The notes: generated from the letters alone by a model not told the origin. Shown: positions 36,358 through 45,800, counted from the stretch's first letter. The stretch is 50,236 nt of DNA from Clostridium sp. D43t1_170807_H7 (GCF_015555905.1 NZ_JADNLK010000019.1:1-50236), one strand, 5' to 3'. Translations and numbers: made by a program.

Positions 36358-36659
36358 AACTATAATCCTCTTTTCAGTTTTTTACTTATATTATTATCCT
36401 GCATTTCACTAGTGTCAATTATATATAGTTGTTTTTAATTATTTTTTTACAATTTAGACTTTTTTATAAATTTTTTTAATTTAGCTTAAATATAATAAAA
36501 AGATAGATTTGTTAAAACGTAACTTTGTGTTATACTATTTTAGTATTGATATGTCATTTAAAGCAGAGATGTTAAAAACTAAAATGAATAATTTAATCTT
36601 TGCTATTAAAATGTTTATATTTCAATATTATTGTTAATAATGTAAATAAATTATTGTAG
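36358..36659 (+). promoter_or_regulatory. Intergenic region with the murT promoter
   Basis: This 302-bp gap has no gene. It contains a sigma-A-like promoter for murT: TTGTTA (36509-36514), 16-bp spacer, TATACT (36531-36536), giving a 5-prime leader of about 120 nt. The rest is very AT-rich with no convincing hairpin or riboswitch. The divergent hydrolase gene begins at 36357. Confidence 0.5.
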
Positions 36660-38021
36660 GTGGTGAAGGAAATTAGTATTAAGTCAATTCTAAGTATATT
36701 AGCAACAAAATTCACATTATTTCTTACTAAGACTATTTTAAAAGGTGGAACTACTTTCCCAGGGAGGGTGGCTTTAAAACTAGATGGCAATATATTAGCT
36801 ACTGTTTCTAAGGGATATAAAGTAGTTTTGGTTACAGGAACTAATGGTAAAACTACTACTACAAGCATGATTTATAACATCATTAAAGAAAAAGGATATC
36901 CTGTTATAACTAATAATACAGGTGCAAATCTTTTCCCAGGTATAGTTACTACATTTGTAGAAAACTATAAATTTTTCAACAAAGATGAAAATAAATATGC
37001 AATTATTGAAGTAGACGAAGCAAATTTAAAATATATTACAAAATATATTACTCCTGAAATAATAACAGTAACTAATCTTTTCAGAGATCAGCTTGATAGA
37101 TATGGGGAAGTATATACTACATTAACTAAAATTTTAGAAGGTATAACTCTTGTTCCTGAAAGTAAACTTGTTCTTAATGGAGATGAGTCTCTTCTTGGAA
37201 AGTTAGATGTTAAAAATGAATTAGTTTTCTATGGATTTAAAACTCCAATAAACGAAAATAAAACTATAGATGTAAATGCAGACTCAAAGTTCTGTAAGTT
37301 CTGCAAAACTCCTTATAGTTATAATTTTGTTACATATAATCATTTAGGGGATTACTACTGTACAGGCTGTGGTTACACTCATCCTAAAATAAAGTATGGT
37401 GTAGATGAAGTTTTAGAATTAACAGCTGAAAGCTCAACTGTTAAATTTGGAGATACTGAAATTTTTCTTGGACAATCTGGTGTTTATAATATCTATAATG
37501 CTCTTTGTGCTTATTCAATTGCAAAGGAACTTAATGTTGATGATAGTACAATAAAAAAATCTTTAGAAAGTCAAAGTTCTAGCTTTGGTAGACAAGAAAT
37601 AATAAACATTGATGATAAAGAAGTTAAAATTATACTTGTTAAAAATCCAGCTGGATATAATCAAGCATTAGACACCTTATGCCTTAATAAAGATTCTTTC
37701 TCATGTGCATTCTTACTTAATGATAATTATGCAGATGGTAGAGACGTCTCTTGGATTTGGGATGTTAATTTTGAAAATTTAAAAGATGCAGATTTAGATG
37801 AAGTATATGTATCAGGACTTAGAGCCTTTGATATGGCAGTAAGACTTAAAACTGCAGGAATACCTTCTTCAAAGCTTATCATTGAAGAAGATTATGAAAA
37901 TCTAACATCTAAAATTAGAGATGGTAAAAATAAAAAGCTATATATTTTAGCTACTTATACTGCAATGATAAACTATAGAAAGTATTTACACTCTAAAGGA
38001 TATATTAAAAACCTTTGGTAA
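36660..38021 (+). CDS. murT: Lipid II isoglutaminyl synthase subunit MurT
   Basis: A Mur ligase-like protein of about 450 residues that, with GatD, amidates the D-Glu of lipid II to D-isoglutamine, needed for efficient cross-linking. The ATP-binding motif TGTNGKTT is at 59-66, a Cys4 zinc ribbon (CKFC ... CTGC) is near 213-236, and the DUF1727 C-terminal domain follows (NDNYADGRDVSWIWDV). The start is unclear: the stop codon TAG directly precedes GTG GTG at 36660-36665, neither with a well-spaced site, while GGTGG lies eight bases before an ATT at 36672. It is followed by gatD after 14 nt. Confidence 0.94.
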   Translation: MVKEISIKSILSILATKFTLFLTKTILKGGTTFPGRVALKLDGNILATVSKGYKVVLVTGTNGKTTTTSMIYNIIKEKGYPVITNNTGANLFPGIVTTFVENYKFFNKDENKYAIIEVDEANLKYITKYITPEIITVTNLFRDQLDRYGEVYTTLTKILEGITLVPESKLVLNGDESLLGKLDVKNELVFYGFKTPINENKTIDVNADSKFCKFCKTPYSYNFVTYNHLGDYYCTGCGYTHPKIKYGVDEVLELTAESSTVKFGDTEIFLGQSGVYNIYNALCAYSIAKELNVDDSTIKKSLESQSSSFGRQEIINIDDKEVKIILVKNPAGYNQALDTLCLNKDSFSCAFLLNDNYADGRDVSWIWDVNFENLKDADLDEVYVSGLRAFDMAVRLKTAGIPSSKLIIEEDYENLTSKIRDGKNKKLYILATYTAMINYRKYLHSKGYIKNLW

Positions 38022-38035
38022 TATAGGAGGAGCTT

Positions 38036-38761
38036 ATGGAATTAAATATTTGTCACCTTTATCCAGATCTTTTAAATGTTTATGGCGATGTGGGTAATAT
38101 ATTAATTTTAAAGCATAGAGCTGAAGAACGTGGAATTAAAGTTAATATAATAAATGTTTCTTTAAATGATGAATTTAATGCTGATGATTATGATATTGTA
38201 TTCTTCGGTGGTGGTCAAGACTATGAGCAATCAATAGTTTCTGCTGATTTAATGAATAATAAAAAAGAAGAATTATCTAGATATATTAATAATAGTAAAG
38301 TTTTAATAGCTATTTGTGGTGGTTATCAATTGCTTGGAAAATACTATACTGCTCCAAATGGTGAAAGAATTGAGGGGTTAGGTATATTAGATATATACAC
38401 AGAAGCTGGTGATACTAGATTTATTGGAGATACTGTAATATATAATGAAGACTTCAATGAAACTTATGTTGGCTTTGAAAATCATTCTGGTAGAACTTAT
38501 CTTAATGGCCTTAAACCATTAGGTAAATGCATACATGGATATGGAAATAATGGTTCTGATGGCTATGAAGGATGTATATATAAAAATACTTACTGCACTT
38601 ATTTCCATGGTTCACTTTTAGCAAAAAACCCTGAACTTGCAGATAGATTTATTAAAATGGCACTTGAAATTAAATATTCAGAGGTGGCATTAGAAAAACT
38701 AGATGATAGCTTAGAACTAAAAGCTAAAGAAGTTATGATTACTAGATTAAATACTAAATAA
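38036..38761 (+). CDS. gatD: Lipid II isoglutaminyl synthase glutaminase subunit GatD
   Basis: A 241-residue class I glutamine amidotransferase of the CobB/CobQ type. Catalytic Cys94 is in AICGGYQLLG and the histidine in YFHGSLLAKNPELADRF. It releases ammonia from glutamine for MurT. The neighbouring order murT-gatD with short spacing is the normal arrangement. AGGAGG lies five bases upstream of the ATG. Confidence 0.95.
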   Translation: MELNICHLYPDLLNVYGDVGNILILKHRAEERGIKVNIINVSLNDEFNADDYDIVFFGGGQDYEQSIVSADLMNNKKEELSRYINNSKVLIAICGGYQLLGKYYTAPNGERIEGLGILDIYTEAGDTRFIGDTVIYNEDFNETYVGFENHSGRTYLNGLKPLGKCIHGYGNNGSDGYEGCIYKNTYCTYFHGSLLAKNPELADRFIKMALEIKYSEVALEKLDDSLELKAKEVMITRLNTK

Positions 38762-38805
38762 AAAATTAAAAAATTATTTACTTATAAAGAAGGACGGGGA
38801 GATTT

Positions 38806-40089
38806 ATGTCAAAAAAATTTTTTAGAGCACTAATGTTAGTTATTTGCTTAACTTTAGTAGCACCATTTTTTAATACAACTAAAGCATTTGCTGCTACTGA
38901 GCCTCAAATAATAGGGGCTTCTGCTATAACAATGGATATGGATACTGGTGAAATAATTTACTCTAAAAATGCGGATGTTCAACGTTCACCAGCTAGTACA
39001 ACTAAACTATTAACATCTTTACTTTTTGCAGAAAATAAAAACAAGAGCGATATCATTTCTTATAGTGATGTATCTGCTGCTGTTACTGAAACTGCATTAA
39101 CTAATTTTATAGGTAATACTGCTAAAGCTGGCGATACTTTAACTGCAGATGAAGTTATGAATGCTGTAATGGTATATTCAGCAAATGATGCTGCTGTAAT
39201 GATGGCAGAATCTGTTGCTGGCTCTGTTGATGCCTTTTCTGAATTAATGAATGAGAAAGCTAAAGAGATTGGAGCTGTAAATAGCCATTTTGTTAGTCCA
39301 AACGGATTAGAAACAGATCCTAATAATCATAATGTAACTACTGCTTATGATTTAGCACTTATTGCTAGTGCAGCATATCAAAATGACTGGGTAAGAGAGG
39401 CTAGCGGATTAGCTAAAACTTCTGTTACATTAGATGGTAAAAAAATCTATATAGAAACAAGAGATAAAATTCTTGGTGTTGATGGTAATATTGGTGGTAA
39501 AACTGGTAATGAAACAAAAGCTGGACATTGTTTTGTAGGTTTCTATAATAGAAATGGTAGAAATTTAGTTACTGTAGTACTTGGATCTGAATACGGTGCA
39601 GATGGAATGAACGTATTTAACGATACTGAAGCTATTGCTAATTATAGTTATGATGCTGAAAAAACAACTTATAAATCAGCTGGTGATGAAATTTCAACTG
39701 TAGATTTAAGTTATAAGTTATTTAAATTCTTTGGACCTACTAAAACTATAACTGCTCCAGTAGTATTAAATCAAGATATTGAATACTACAAGAATGATTT
39801 TAATGATACAAATGCTACTCTTGAAGTTCCTTCTAATGAGTTAAATGCATGGAAAGTAGCTTCAAATAATAATGTTGATTTAGTTTTCACTGCTGGAAAA
39901 TATAGTGAAACAGTTAAGGGATCAATCACTTTAAAAGTCGGTCAAATATTAAAAGCTAATATTGGAGTATATGTTCTTGCCTTATTAATAACAGTTTTAA
40001 TAATTGTATTAATATTTGTTATAATCAAATTAATGATTAATTCAAAGAGACGTAGAAGAAATAGAAGAAGTAGATATTCTAGATACTAA
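38806..40089 (+). CDS. dacF: D-alanyl-D-alanine carboxypeptidase (DacF/PBP5-like)
   Basis: A 427-residue class C penicillin-binding protein. A cleavable signal peptide ends near AFA-A (about residue 29). Catalytic motifs are STTK (Ser64), SAN (125-127) and KTG (232-234). A beta-rich domain follows, then a membrane helix (about 385-412) and a short Arg-rich tail. It trims the terminal D-Ala from stem peptides outside the membrane. Many DacA/DacF proteins end in an amphipathic anchor; here the anchor is a full transmembrane segment. It lies 44 nt after gatD, so it may be co-transcribed. The symbol choice among dacA, dacB and dacF is uncertain. Confidence 0.9.
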   Translation: MSKKFFRALMLVICLTLVAPFFNTTKAFAATEPQIIGASAITMDMDTGEIIYSKNADVQRSPASTTKLLTSLLFAENKNKSDIISYSDVSAAVTETALTNFIGNTAKAGDTLTADEVMNAVMVYSANDAAVMMAESVAGSVDAFSELMNEKAKEIGAVNSHFVSPNGLETDPNNHNVTTAYDLALIASAAYQNDWVREASGLAKTSVTLDGKKIYIETRDKILGVDGNIGGKTGNETKAGHCFVGFYNRNGRNLVTVVLGSEYGADGMNVFNDTEAIANYSYDAEKTTYKSAGDEISTVDLSYKLFKFFGPTKTITAPVVLNQDIEYYKNDFNDTNATLEVPSNELNAWKVASNNNVDLVFTAGKYSETVKGSITLKVGQILKANIGVYVLALLITVLIIVLIFVIIKLMINSKRRRRNRRSRYSRY

Positions 40090-40129
40090 AAAAATGCTAT
40101 GCAAATTTAAAATTTGCATAGCATTTTTT
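40089..40129. terminator. Bidirectional terminator between dacF and the methyltransferase gene
   Basis: A 19-bp perfect stem (40089-40107 with 40111-40129), three-base loop, flanked by A6 and T6 so that it works for both convergent genes. Confidence 0.9.
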
Positions 40130-40140
40130 GCATTAAAATA

Positions 40141-41001
40141 TTAATTAAATACTGCAGTAACCCATTCATTAGTTTGATGTCTGCTTACAAGTTTAAATCC
40201 ATAACTCTCCACATTTTCTTTTACTTCATCAAAGCTCCATTCTACAAGCCCTGAAACTAATATATCTCCATTAGGGTTTAAATGTTCTTTTATATATTTC
40301 ATAAACATTTTAGTTTCTTCTCCACCAATGTTTATAAATATCCAATCAAAGTTCTTATTAACTAAATTGCTATTCTCTAATATATCTCCAACAACAACTT
40401 CTATATTACTTAAGTTATTTAATGATGCATTTAGCATAACTTCATCTTCTACATCTCTTATGTCAACTGCTACTACTTCTGAAGCACCTGCTATTGCTGA
40501 AGCTATAGAAAGTATTCCTGATCCTGTTCCAATATCTAATACTGTCTTTTCTTTCATATCTAATTTATTTAAAATCAACTTTAATATATCTTGAGTTGTT
40601 TCGTGTAATCCAGTCCCAAAAGCTCCTTGTGAAATGAAGTTAATTTTTGTTTTCCCTTCAAACTCTTCATCTGGACTTGCTATAACATATTTATCATCTA
40701 AATGTATTGCTGGGAAATCATATGTAGTATAATCATAATTATTTTCTTCAATATTTATGTAATCCATTTTTAGAATATCTTTTAAGTTATCCTTAAACTC
40801 ATCTAATCCTTCTTTTTCACCCTCAAAAGCAACCTTAAGAATTATTTCTTCATCCTCTTTCTCTAAATATCCATATCCATAATTATCAGTTGTTATTTCT
40901 AATGGATTTTCATAAAAAACATTATATATATCGTTTATAGCTAAAAGTTCAATTGTAGCATCTAATTTTTCATATGGTAATTTATAAGAAATTATAAACA
41001 T
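40141..41001 (-). CDS. PrmA-like SAM-dependent methyltransferase
   Basis: A 286-residue protein with the PrmA layout: an N-terminal substrate-recognition domain and a C-terminal Rossmann methyltransferase domain. AFGTGLHETT and LDIGTGSGILSIAS are the PrmA signature and SAM-binding motif I. The usual NILA block is replaced by NIGGEE, and the N-terminal domain looks divergent. The housekeeping prmA of clostridia normally sits next to dnaJ, so this may be a paralog with another target. It is co-transcribed 15 nt after the flavin reductase gene. Confidence 0.82.
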   Translation of the reverse strand: MFIISYKLPYEKLDATIELLAINDIYNVFYENPLEITTDNYGYGYLEKEDEEIILKVAFEGEKEGLDEFKDNLKDILKMDYINIEENNYDYTTYDFPAIHLDDKYVIASPDEEFEGKTKINFISQGAFGTGLHETTQDILKLILNKLDMKEKTVLDIGTGSGILSIASAIAGASEVVAVDIRDVEDEVMLNASLNNLSNIEVVVGDILENSNLVNKNFDWIFINIGGEETKMFMKYIKEHLNPNGDILVSGLVEWSFDEVKENVESYGFKLVSRHQTNEWVTAVFN

Positions 41002-41016
41002 AAAATCAACCTCTCT

Positions 41017-41802
41017 TTATCTAGCTTTATTTGCTTTTTTCTTTACAGCTTTAGCACTTTTCTTTGAACTAAAGTTTTTCTTACCTTTATTTTTGTTACT
41101 CTTTTTATTTTTAACGTCTTTTTTAGTAAATTTCTCTTCTTTACTAACATTAGATTTTTCCTTAATTTTTTTCTTGCTATTTAGACTAATTTCTTTCTTT
41201 GTATTTTCCTTTTTACCTTTCTCTTTCACTACTGGATTTTTAGCTACTGAATACCCAAACTTACCTAAAGCTTTAGTATCCATTTTAAAATACTCACCAT
41301 GACAATATGTAATTAAATTAGCTTCTTCAAAGTGTATTTTTCCTTTTTCATCAATTAAATCTTTATCTATGTGAGAGCCAACTACATCTGCAATAAATAA
41401 ATCATGAGTTCCAAGAGGAATTATACTTTTTACCTTACACTCAATAGAAATCGGGCATTCATCTATATATGAAACATCCACATTAGTTCCCTCTCTCATT
41501 GTAAAGTTCATTTCTTTTATCTTATCAAACTTTCTTCCTGGTCTTACTCCACAATAATCAACTGCTTTTGTCATATCTATACTTGGTAAATTAACTGTAA
41601 ATTCCATAGTTTCTTTTATATATTCATAAGATAATCTCTCAGGTCTTATGGATATTGACAACATAGGTGGTTTAGTACATACTGTTCCAATCCATCCTAC
41701 AGTAAAAACATTTTCTTTTCCTTCTTTATTTTTAGATGTTATTAAAACAACTGGTACCGGATTTAAAACCACGCTACCTTTAAACTCTACCTTTTCCTTC
41801 AT
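41017..41802 (-). CDS. Flavin reductase-like FMN-binding protein with lysine-rich tail
   Basis: A 261-residue protein. Residues 1-190 are a flavin reductase-like split barrel (VVLNPVPVVLITSKNKEG, FTVGWIGTVCTKPPMLSIS, GVRPGRKFDKI, YCHGEYFKM). Such proteins bind FMN and transfer electrons from NAD(P)H. Residues 195-261 form a low-complexity tail in which about half of the residues are Lys, without hydrophobic segments, so disordered and strongly basic; it may bind nucleic acid or acidic surfaces. No recognised domain matches the tail. It is the first gene of an operon with the PrmA-like gene; the upstream gap is full of hairpins. Confidence 0.85.
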   Translation of the reverse strand: MKEKVEFKGSVVLNPVPVVLITSKNKEGKENVFTVGWIGTVCTKPPMLSISIRPERLSYEYIKETMEFTVNLPSIDMTKAVDYCGVRPGRKFDKIKEMNFTMREGTNVDVSYIDECPISIECKVKSIIPLGTHDLFIADVVGSHIDKDLIDEKGKIHFEEANLITYCHGEYFKMDTKALGKFGYSVAKNPVVKEKGKKENTKKEISLNSKKKIKEKSNVSKEEKFTKKDVKNKKSNKNKGKKNFSSKKSAKAVKKKANKAR

Positions 41803-41851
41803 ATTATTTCACACCTTTTCAAAATTGTCTTAACGATTATAACACAATTAC

Positions 41852-41919
41852 GTATAAATTGCGACGCAATTTATACAGTGACAAGTGGCAAGTTAGGTAA
41901 CTTGCCAAACTTGTCACTG
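41852..41919. repeat. Two tandem near-perfect hairpins
   Basis: Hairpin one: GTATAAATTGC / GCAATTTATAC (41852-41876), 11 bp, loop GAC. Hairpin two: an 11-bp outer stem (41876-41886 with 41909-41919) and an 8-bp inner stem (41887-41894 with 41899-41906), loop AGGT, AA bulge. They lie between a -10-like TATAAT for the flavin reductase gene and the slt terminator. They lack T-tails and so are not ordinary terminators. Confidence 0.65.
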
Positions 41920-41926
41920 AAAAAAA

Positions 41927-41944
41927 GAAGCCTCTTTAGGCTTC
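41927..41944 (-). terminator. Terminator of the polA-coaE-slt operon
   Basis: GAAGCC / GGCTTC stem (six bp, extended by A/T pairs), six-base loop, followed by T7 on the minus strand, four bp after the slt stop. Confidence 0.82.
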
Positions 41945-41947
41945 CTT

Positions 41948-42490
41948 TTACTCATAAAGAAATTTATAAATATTATATCGTGTACTAACCTTATCAACAT
42001 ACTTTTTCGTTTCTTTAAAAGGAATGTATGTTAAGTTTTCTCCATCACTTGAATACTCCGGATCATTAAGCCATTTTGTTACATTACCACTTCCACCATT
42101 ATAAGCTGCTAATGCTAAACTTAAATCGCCAAACTCCTTTAGCAAGTTATTTAAATACCAACATCCAAATTCAATATTAATTTCAGGCTCATAAAGCATA
42201 TTAGTATTAAAATTATCAATTTCTAACTTGCTGGCAATCCATTCTCCAGTGGAATCCATAATCTGCATTAAGCCTTTAGCTCCCTTACTAGATTCAGCAT
42301 CTTTATTGAAATTACTTTCTGTTTTTATAACTGCTAAAACTAAAAGTGGATCTAAATTATATTCATAACTATATTTATTTACTATTTCTTCATACTTATA
42401 CGGATATAGATATTTTTTAATACTGTACTTTCCACCAACTAAAATCACAATGGCAACTACAAGCCATATTATAATTTTTTTAAACTTCAT
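41948..42490 (-). CDS. Lytic transglycosylase (SLT domain)
   Basis: A 180-residue protein with an N-terminal membrane anchor or uncleaved signal (about 5-22) and a goose-lysozyme-like SLT domain. The catalytic Glu is in VIKTESNF; GLMQIMD, and LALAAYNGG are the conserved blocks. It cleaves the glycan strand outside the membrane to give anhydro-muramyl ends. It is the third gene of polA-coaE-slt, 24 nt after coaE. It is small but contains the full domain. Confidence 0.92.
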   Translation of the reverse strand: MKFKKIIIWLVVAIVILVGGKYSIKKYLYPYKYEEIVNKYSYEYNLDPLLVLAVIKTESNFNKDAESSKGAKGLMQIMDSTGEWIASKLEIDNFNTNMLYEPEINIEFGCWYLNNLLKEFGDLSLALAAYNGGSGNVTKWLNDPEYSSDGENLTYIPFKETKKYVDKVSTRYNIYKFLYE

Positions 42491-42514
42491 TCCCTCTCCC
42501 TACTTTGAAATAGA

Positions 42515-43111
42515 TTAAATAGACTTTAAAAACTCTATTAGTAAGTCAACCTGCTCTTTAGTCTTAGCTAAAGTATCATTATTCTCTATAACTATATTAG
42601 AAAAATCTTTTTTCCTCTCTAAAGGCATTTGAGCATTAATTCTATTTATAGCCTCATCCCTTGATAATGTATCTCTTGATCTTACTCTTTGAATTTGCGT
42701 ATTATTATCTACCCAAACTAAGATAACATAATCCATATCTTTATGCAAATCGTTCTCTATTAATGTAGGCGCATCTACAATAACAAAATCTGCTTTTTTC
42801 TTTTCCAATTTATCTATATTCTCATATATTTCTCTTTTTATATATGGTAATATTATCTCTTCATATTTTTTTCTTTGTTTAGGAAATCTGAATATATGGT
42901 TTCCAAATTCCTTTCTACGGAAGTCACCTCTCCAATCAAAAAATCCTGCTCCAAATCCAATTTTAACTTTTTCTAATATTTCTGGATATTTAACAAGTAC
43001 CTCTCTAGCTATTACATCTGCATCTATTATATTAAATCCAGCTTCCTTTAACATAAATGATACGGTACTTTTTCCTGACCCTATCCCTCCTGTTAATCCT
43101 ATTTTAATCAT
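42515..43111 (-). CDS. coaE: Dephospho-CoA kinase
   Basis: A 198-residue P-loop kinase for the last step of coenzyme A synthesis. The P-loop is GLTGGIGSGKST at residues 5-16, the substrate-binding DAD is in IIDADVIAREV, and the lid region holds QRVRSRD. It is nine nt downstream of polA; polA-coaE linkage is common in Firmicutes. Intact. Confidence 0.96.
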   Translation of the reverse strand: MIKIGLTGGIGSGKSTVSFMLKEAGFNIIDADVIAREVLVKYPEILEKVKIGFGAGFFDWRGDFRRKEFGNHIFRFPKQRKKYEEIILPYIKREIYENIDKLEKKKADFVIVDAPTLIENDLHKDMDYVILVWVDNNTQIQRVRSRDTLSRDEAINRINAQMPLERKKDFSNIVIENNDTLAKTKEQVDLLIEFLKSI

Positions 43112-43120
43112 ATTTACCCC

Positions 43121-45733
43121 CTATTTTGCATCATACCATGTATTACCTATATTTGTATCAACTTCTAATGTAACTGACATCTTTAGTACATTTTCCATCT
43201 CTTCTTTTACTAATGCTTTAACAACTTCTAATTCATTTTCTTTAACATTTAAAATAAGTTCATCGTGTACTTGAAGAATTATTTCACTATTTAAATTTTC
43301 TTTCTTTAATCTATTATAAACCTTAACCATAGCAAGTTTAATAATATCTGCTGCACTTCCTTGAATTGGTGCATTCATTGCAAGTCTTTCTCCAAGAGCT
43401 TTTACTATCTTATTTGAAGATTTTATTTCTGGTATAAATCTTCTTCTATTTAATACTGTTAAAACATAACCTTTTTCTTTTGCCTCTTCTTTAACACTTT
43501 CTAAATATCCTTTTATTTTTGGATATCTATCAAAGTAAATCTCCATATATTCTGAAGCTTCTTTTTTAGTTATCTTTAAGTCTTGAGAAAGACTAAAGTC
43601 ACTTATTCCATATACTATTCCAAAGTTAACAGCCTTTGCTCTACTTCTCATAAGAGATGTAACTTCATCAACTGGAACTTTAAACACTTCTGATGCAGTT
43701 TTAGTATGAATATCACTATGGTGATTAAATGCATCTATCATATTCTTATCATCTGACATATGTGCAAGTACTCTAAGCTCTATTTGAGAGTAGTCACAAG
43801 ATAATAATACATCTGTACTTTCCTTTGGTATAAATACTTTTCTTATCTCTCTACCCATTTCATATTTAACAGGTATATTTTGAAGATTTGGCTCTGTACT
43901 TGATAATCTACCTGTTGTAGTAACAGTTTGATTAAAGCTTGAATGAATAGCTCCATCTTCATCTATAACGTTCTTAAGTCCTTCTACATATGTAGAGTTA
44001 AGCTTTGTTATTTGTCTATAGTAAATAATTTTTTCTATAACAGGATGTTTATCCATTAGTTTTTCTAATACTTCTGCATTAGTTGAATATCCTGTTTTAG
44101 TCTTTTTAACTACTGGTAAATCTAATTTTTCAAAAAGAATTTTTCCTAACTGCTTTGGTGAACTTATGTTAAACTCCTCTTCACAAAGCTCATATATTTC
44201 TTTTTCTGTTGTAGATATTTCTTCTTTAAATTTAACAGCAAGTTCATCAAGTTTTTCTCTATTCACCTTAAATCCTATAGCTTCCATACTTGATAAAATA
44301 GATATAAGTGGATGCTCAACTTCATAATAAAGTTCATCCATTCCTTCTTTATTTATTCTTTCTTTTAAATATTCATAAAGCTCTTTCATATTTGAAATAG
44401 CATTACAAATTAATTCTTCATTTTCTCCTTTAACTTCCTTCATTAAATATTCATTAATTAAAGTTTCTAAAGGATAATTGCTTTTAGCAGAATCTATAAG
44501 ATAAGCAGCTACTACAGTATCAAATATGAATTCCTTTATTTCTATATTCATTTTATTTAATATAGTTACTAAATTTTTACCATCATGTATTACCTTAGCT
44601 ATTTTTTCATTTTCCATGAAGCTCTTTAATGTATTTATAGCCTCAGTTGGATTTTCCATAGTTATTATTTTAAAATCAATTAAGCTAACTTTCTCTCCAT
44701 AGTTTAGATATAATTTATCTAATTCAATTTTAGAATAAAGATTAGCGTTAGATGTACTATATGCTATAAAAGCAATATTTTCTTTTTCTTTTAAAGCTTC
44801 TTTAAAACCATCTACTGTATTTACTTCATTGATCTCTACTTTTGCTACCTCTTCTTCCTCTTCAACATCTTCACCAGGTAGTTTTGATAATAAAGATTTC
44901 ATTTGAAGTTTAAAGAATAATTTTTTAAGCTCTTCTCTATTATAGTTTTCTTGACTCTTAATATCTTCTAAGTCAAATTCTATAGGAACTTCTGTCATAA
45001 TTGTAGCAAGCTTTTTACTGAAAATTGCTTGTTCACTATAAGTCTCTAAGTTTTCTTTAAGTTTCTTACCACTTATTTCATCAATATGTGAAAGTACTCC
45101 TTCCATGGAACCATAAGTAGAAATAAGCTTAAATGCTGTCTTCTCACCTACCCCTGGTACTCCTGGAATATTATCTGACTTATCTCCCATAAGCCCTTTT
45201 ACATCTATATATTGAGTTGGTGTAACACCAAATTCAGCTTCAAAAGCTTCTCTATTATATACAGCTGTTTCTGTAACACCTTTTTTAGTAATAACTACTT
45301 TAATATTGTCAGTAGCAAGTTGAAGAGCATCTCTATCTCCTGTTACTATGAAAACTTCAATTCCATTACTTTCAGCAAACTTAGCTAATGTTCCTATTAT
45401 ATCATCTGCCTCAAATCCATCTATTTCATAAATATTAATTGCTAATAAGTTAAGTACTTCTTTAATAAGTGGAAATTGTTCTGCTAATTCTGGAGGCATC
45501 TTTTTTCTACCAGCTTTATAATCTTCATATTCTTTATGTCTAAATGTTGGAGCCTTTCTATCAAAAGCTGCAACTATGTAATCTGGCTTTATTTCTTCCT
45601 TCATTTTAAATAGCATATTTGTAAATCCATAAACTGCATTAGTATGAATTCCTTCACTATTTGTTAATGGTGGTATTGCATAAAATGCTCTATTAAGTAA
45701 ACTGTTTGAATCTAAAATCAGTAATCTTTCCAT
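43121..45733 (-). CDS. polA: DNA polymerase I
   Basis: An 870-residue enzyme for repair and Okazaki-fragment processing. Residues 1-290 are the 5-prime to 3-prime exonuclease (GFEADDIIGTLA, GDRDALQLA, GDKSDNIPGVPG). The middle domain lacks the Asp/Glu of the proofreading motif (IAFIAYSTSN), so 3-prime exonuclease is predicted inactive, as in Bacillus PolA. The polymerase domain is intact: motif A SCDYSQIELRVLAH, motif B RSRAKAVNFGIVYG and motif C QVHDEL. AGGAAAG lies just upstream of the ATG. It is the first gene of polA-coaE-slt. Confidence 0.97.
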   Translation of the reverse strand: MERLLILDSNSLLNRAFYAIPPLTNSEGIHTNAVYGFTNMLFKMKEEIKPDYIVAAFDRKAPTFRHKEYEDYKAGRKKMPPELAEQFPLIKEVLNLLAINIYEIDGFEADDIIGTLAKFAESNGIEVFIVTGDRDALQLATDNIKVVITKKGVTETAVYNREAFEAEFGVTPTQYIDVKGLMGDKSDNIPGVPGVGEKTAFKLISTYGSMEGVLSHIDEISGKKLKENLETYSEQAIFSKKLATIMTEVPIEFDLEDIKSQENYNREELKKLFFKLQMKSLLSKLPGEDVEEEEEVAKVEINEVNTVDGFKEALKEKENIAFIAYSTSNANLYSKIELDKLYLNYGEKVSLIDFKIITMENPTEAINTLKSFMENEKIAKVIHDGKNLVTILNKMNIEIKEFIFDTVVAAYLIDSAKSNYPLETLINEYLMKEVKGENEELICNAISNMKELYEYLKERINKEGMDELYYEVEHPLISILSSMEAIGFKVNREKLDELAVKFKEEISTTEKEIYELCEEEFNISSPKQLGKILFEKLDLPVVKKTKTGYSTNAEVLEKLMDKHPVIEKIIYYRQITKLNSTYVEGLKNVIDEDGAIHSSFNQTVTTTGRLSSTEPNLQNIPVKYEMGREIRKVFIPKESTDVLLSCDYSQIELRVLAHMSDDKNMIDAFNHHSDIHTKTASEVFKVPVDEVTSLMRSRAKAVNFGIVYGISDFSLSQDLKITKKEASEYMEIYFDRYPKIKGYLESVKEEAKEKGYVLTVLNRRRFIPEIKSSNKIVKALGERLAMNAPIQGSAADIIKLAMVKVYNRLKKENLNSEIILQVHDELILNVKENELEVVKALVKEEMENVLKMSVTLEVDTNIGNTWYDAK

Positions 45734-45800
45734 TCTTTCCTCCAGTATTTTTCTTTATATATTTTTTAAACTATTATTTAGTAATTATAACATATTTACA

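Noticed and set aside
41852..41919. CRISPR repeat-spacer array
   Set aside because: Only two different hairpins occur, without regular direct repeats or spacers.
43121..45733. Proofreading 3-prime exonuclease activity of DNA polymerase I
   Set aside because: The carboxylate of the first exonuclease motif is missing, so only the 5-prime nuclease and polymerase are called active.
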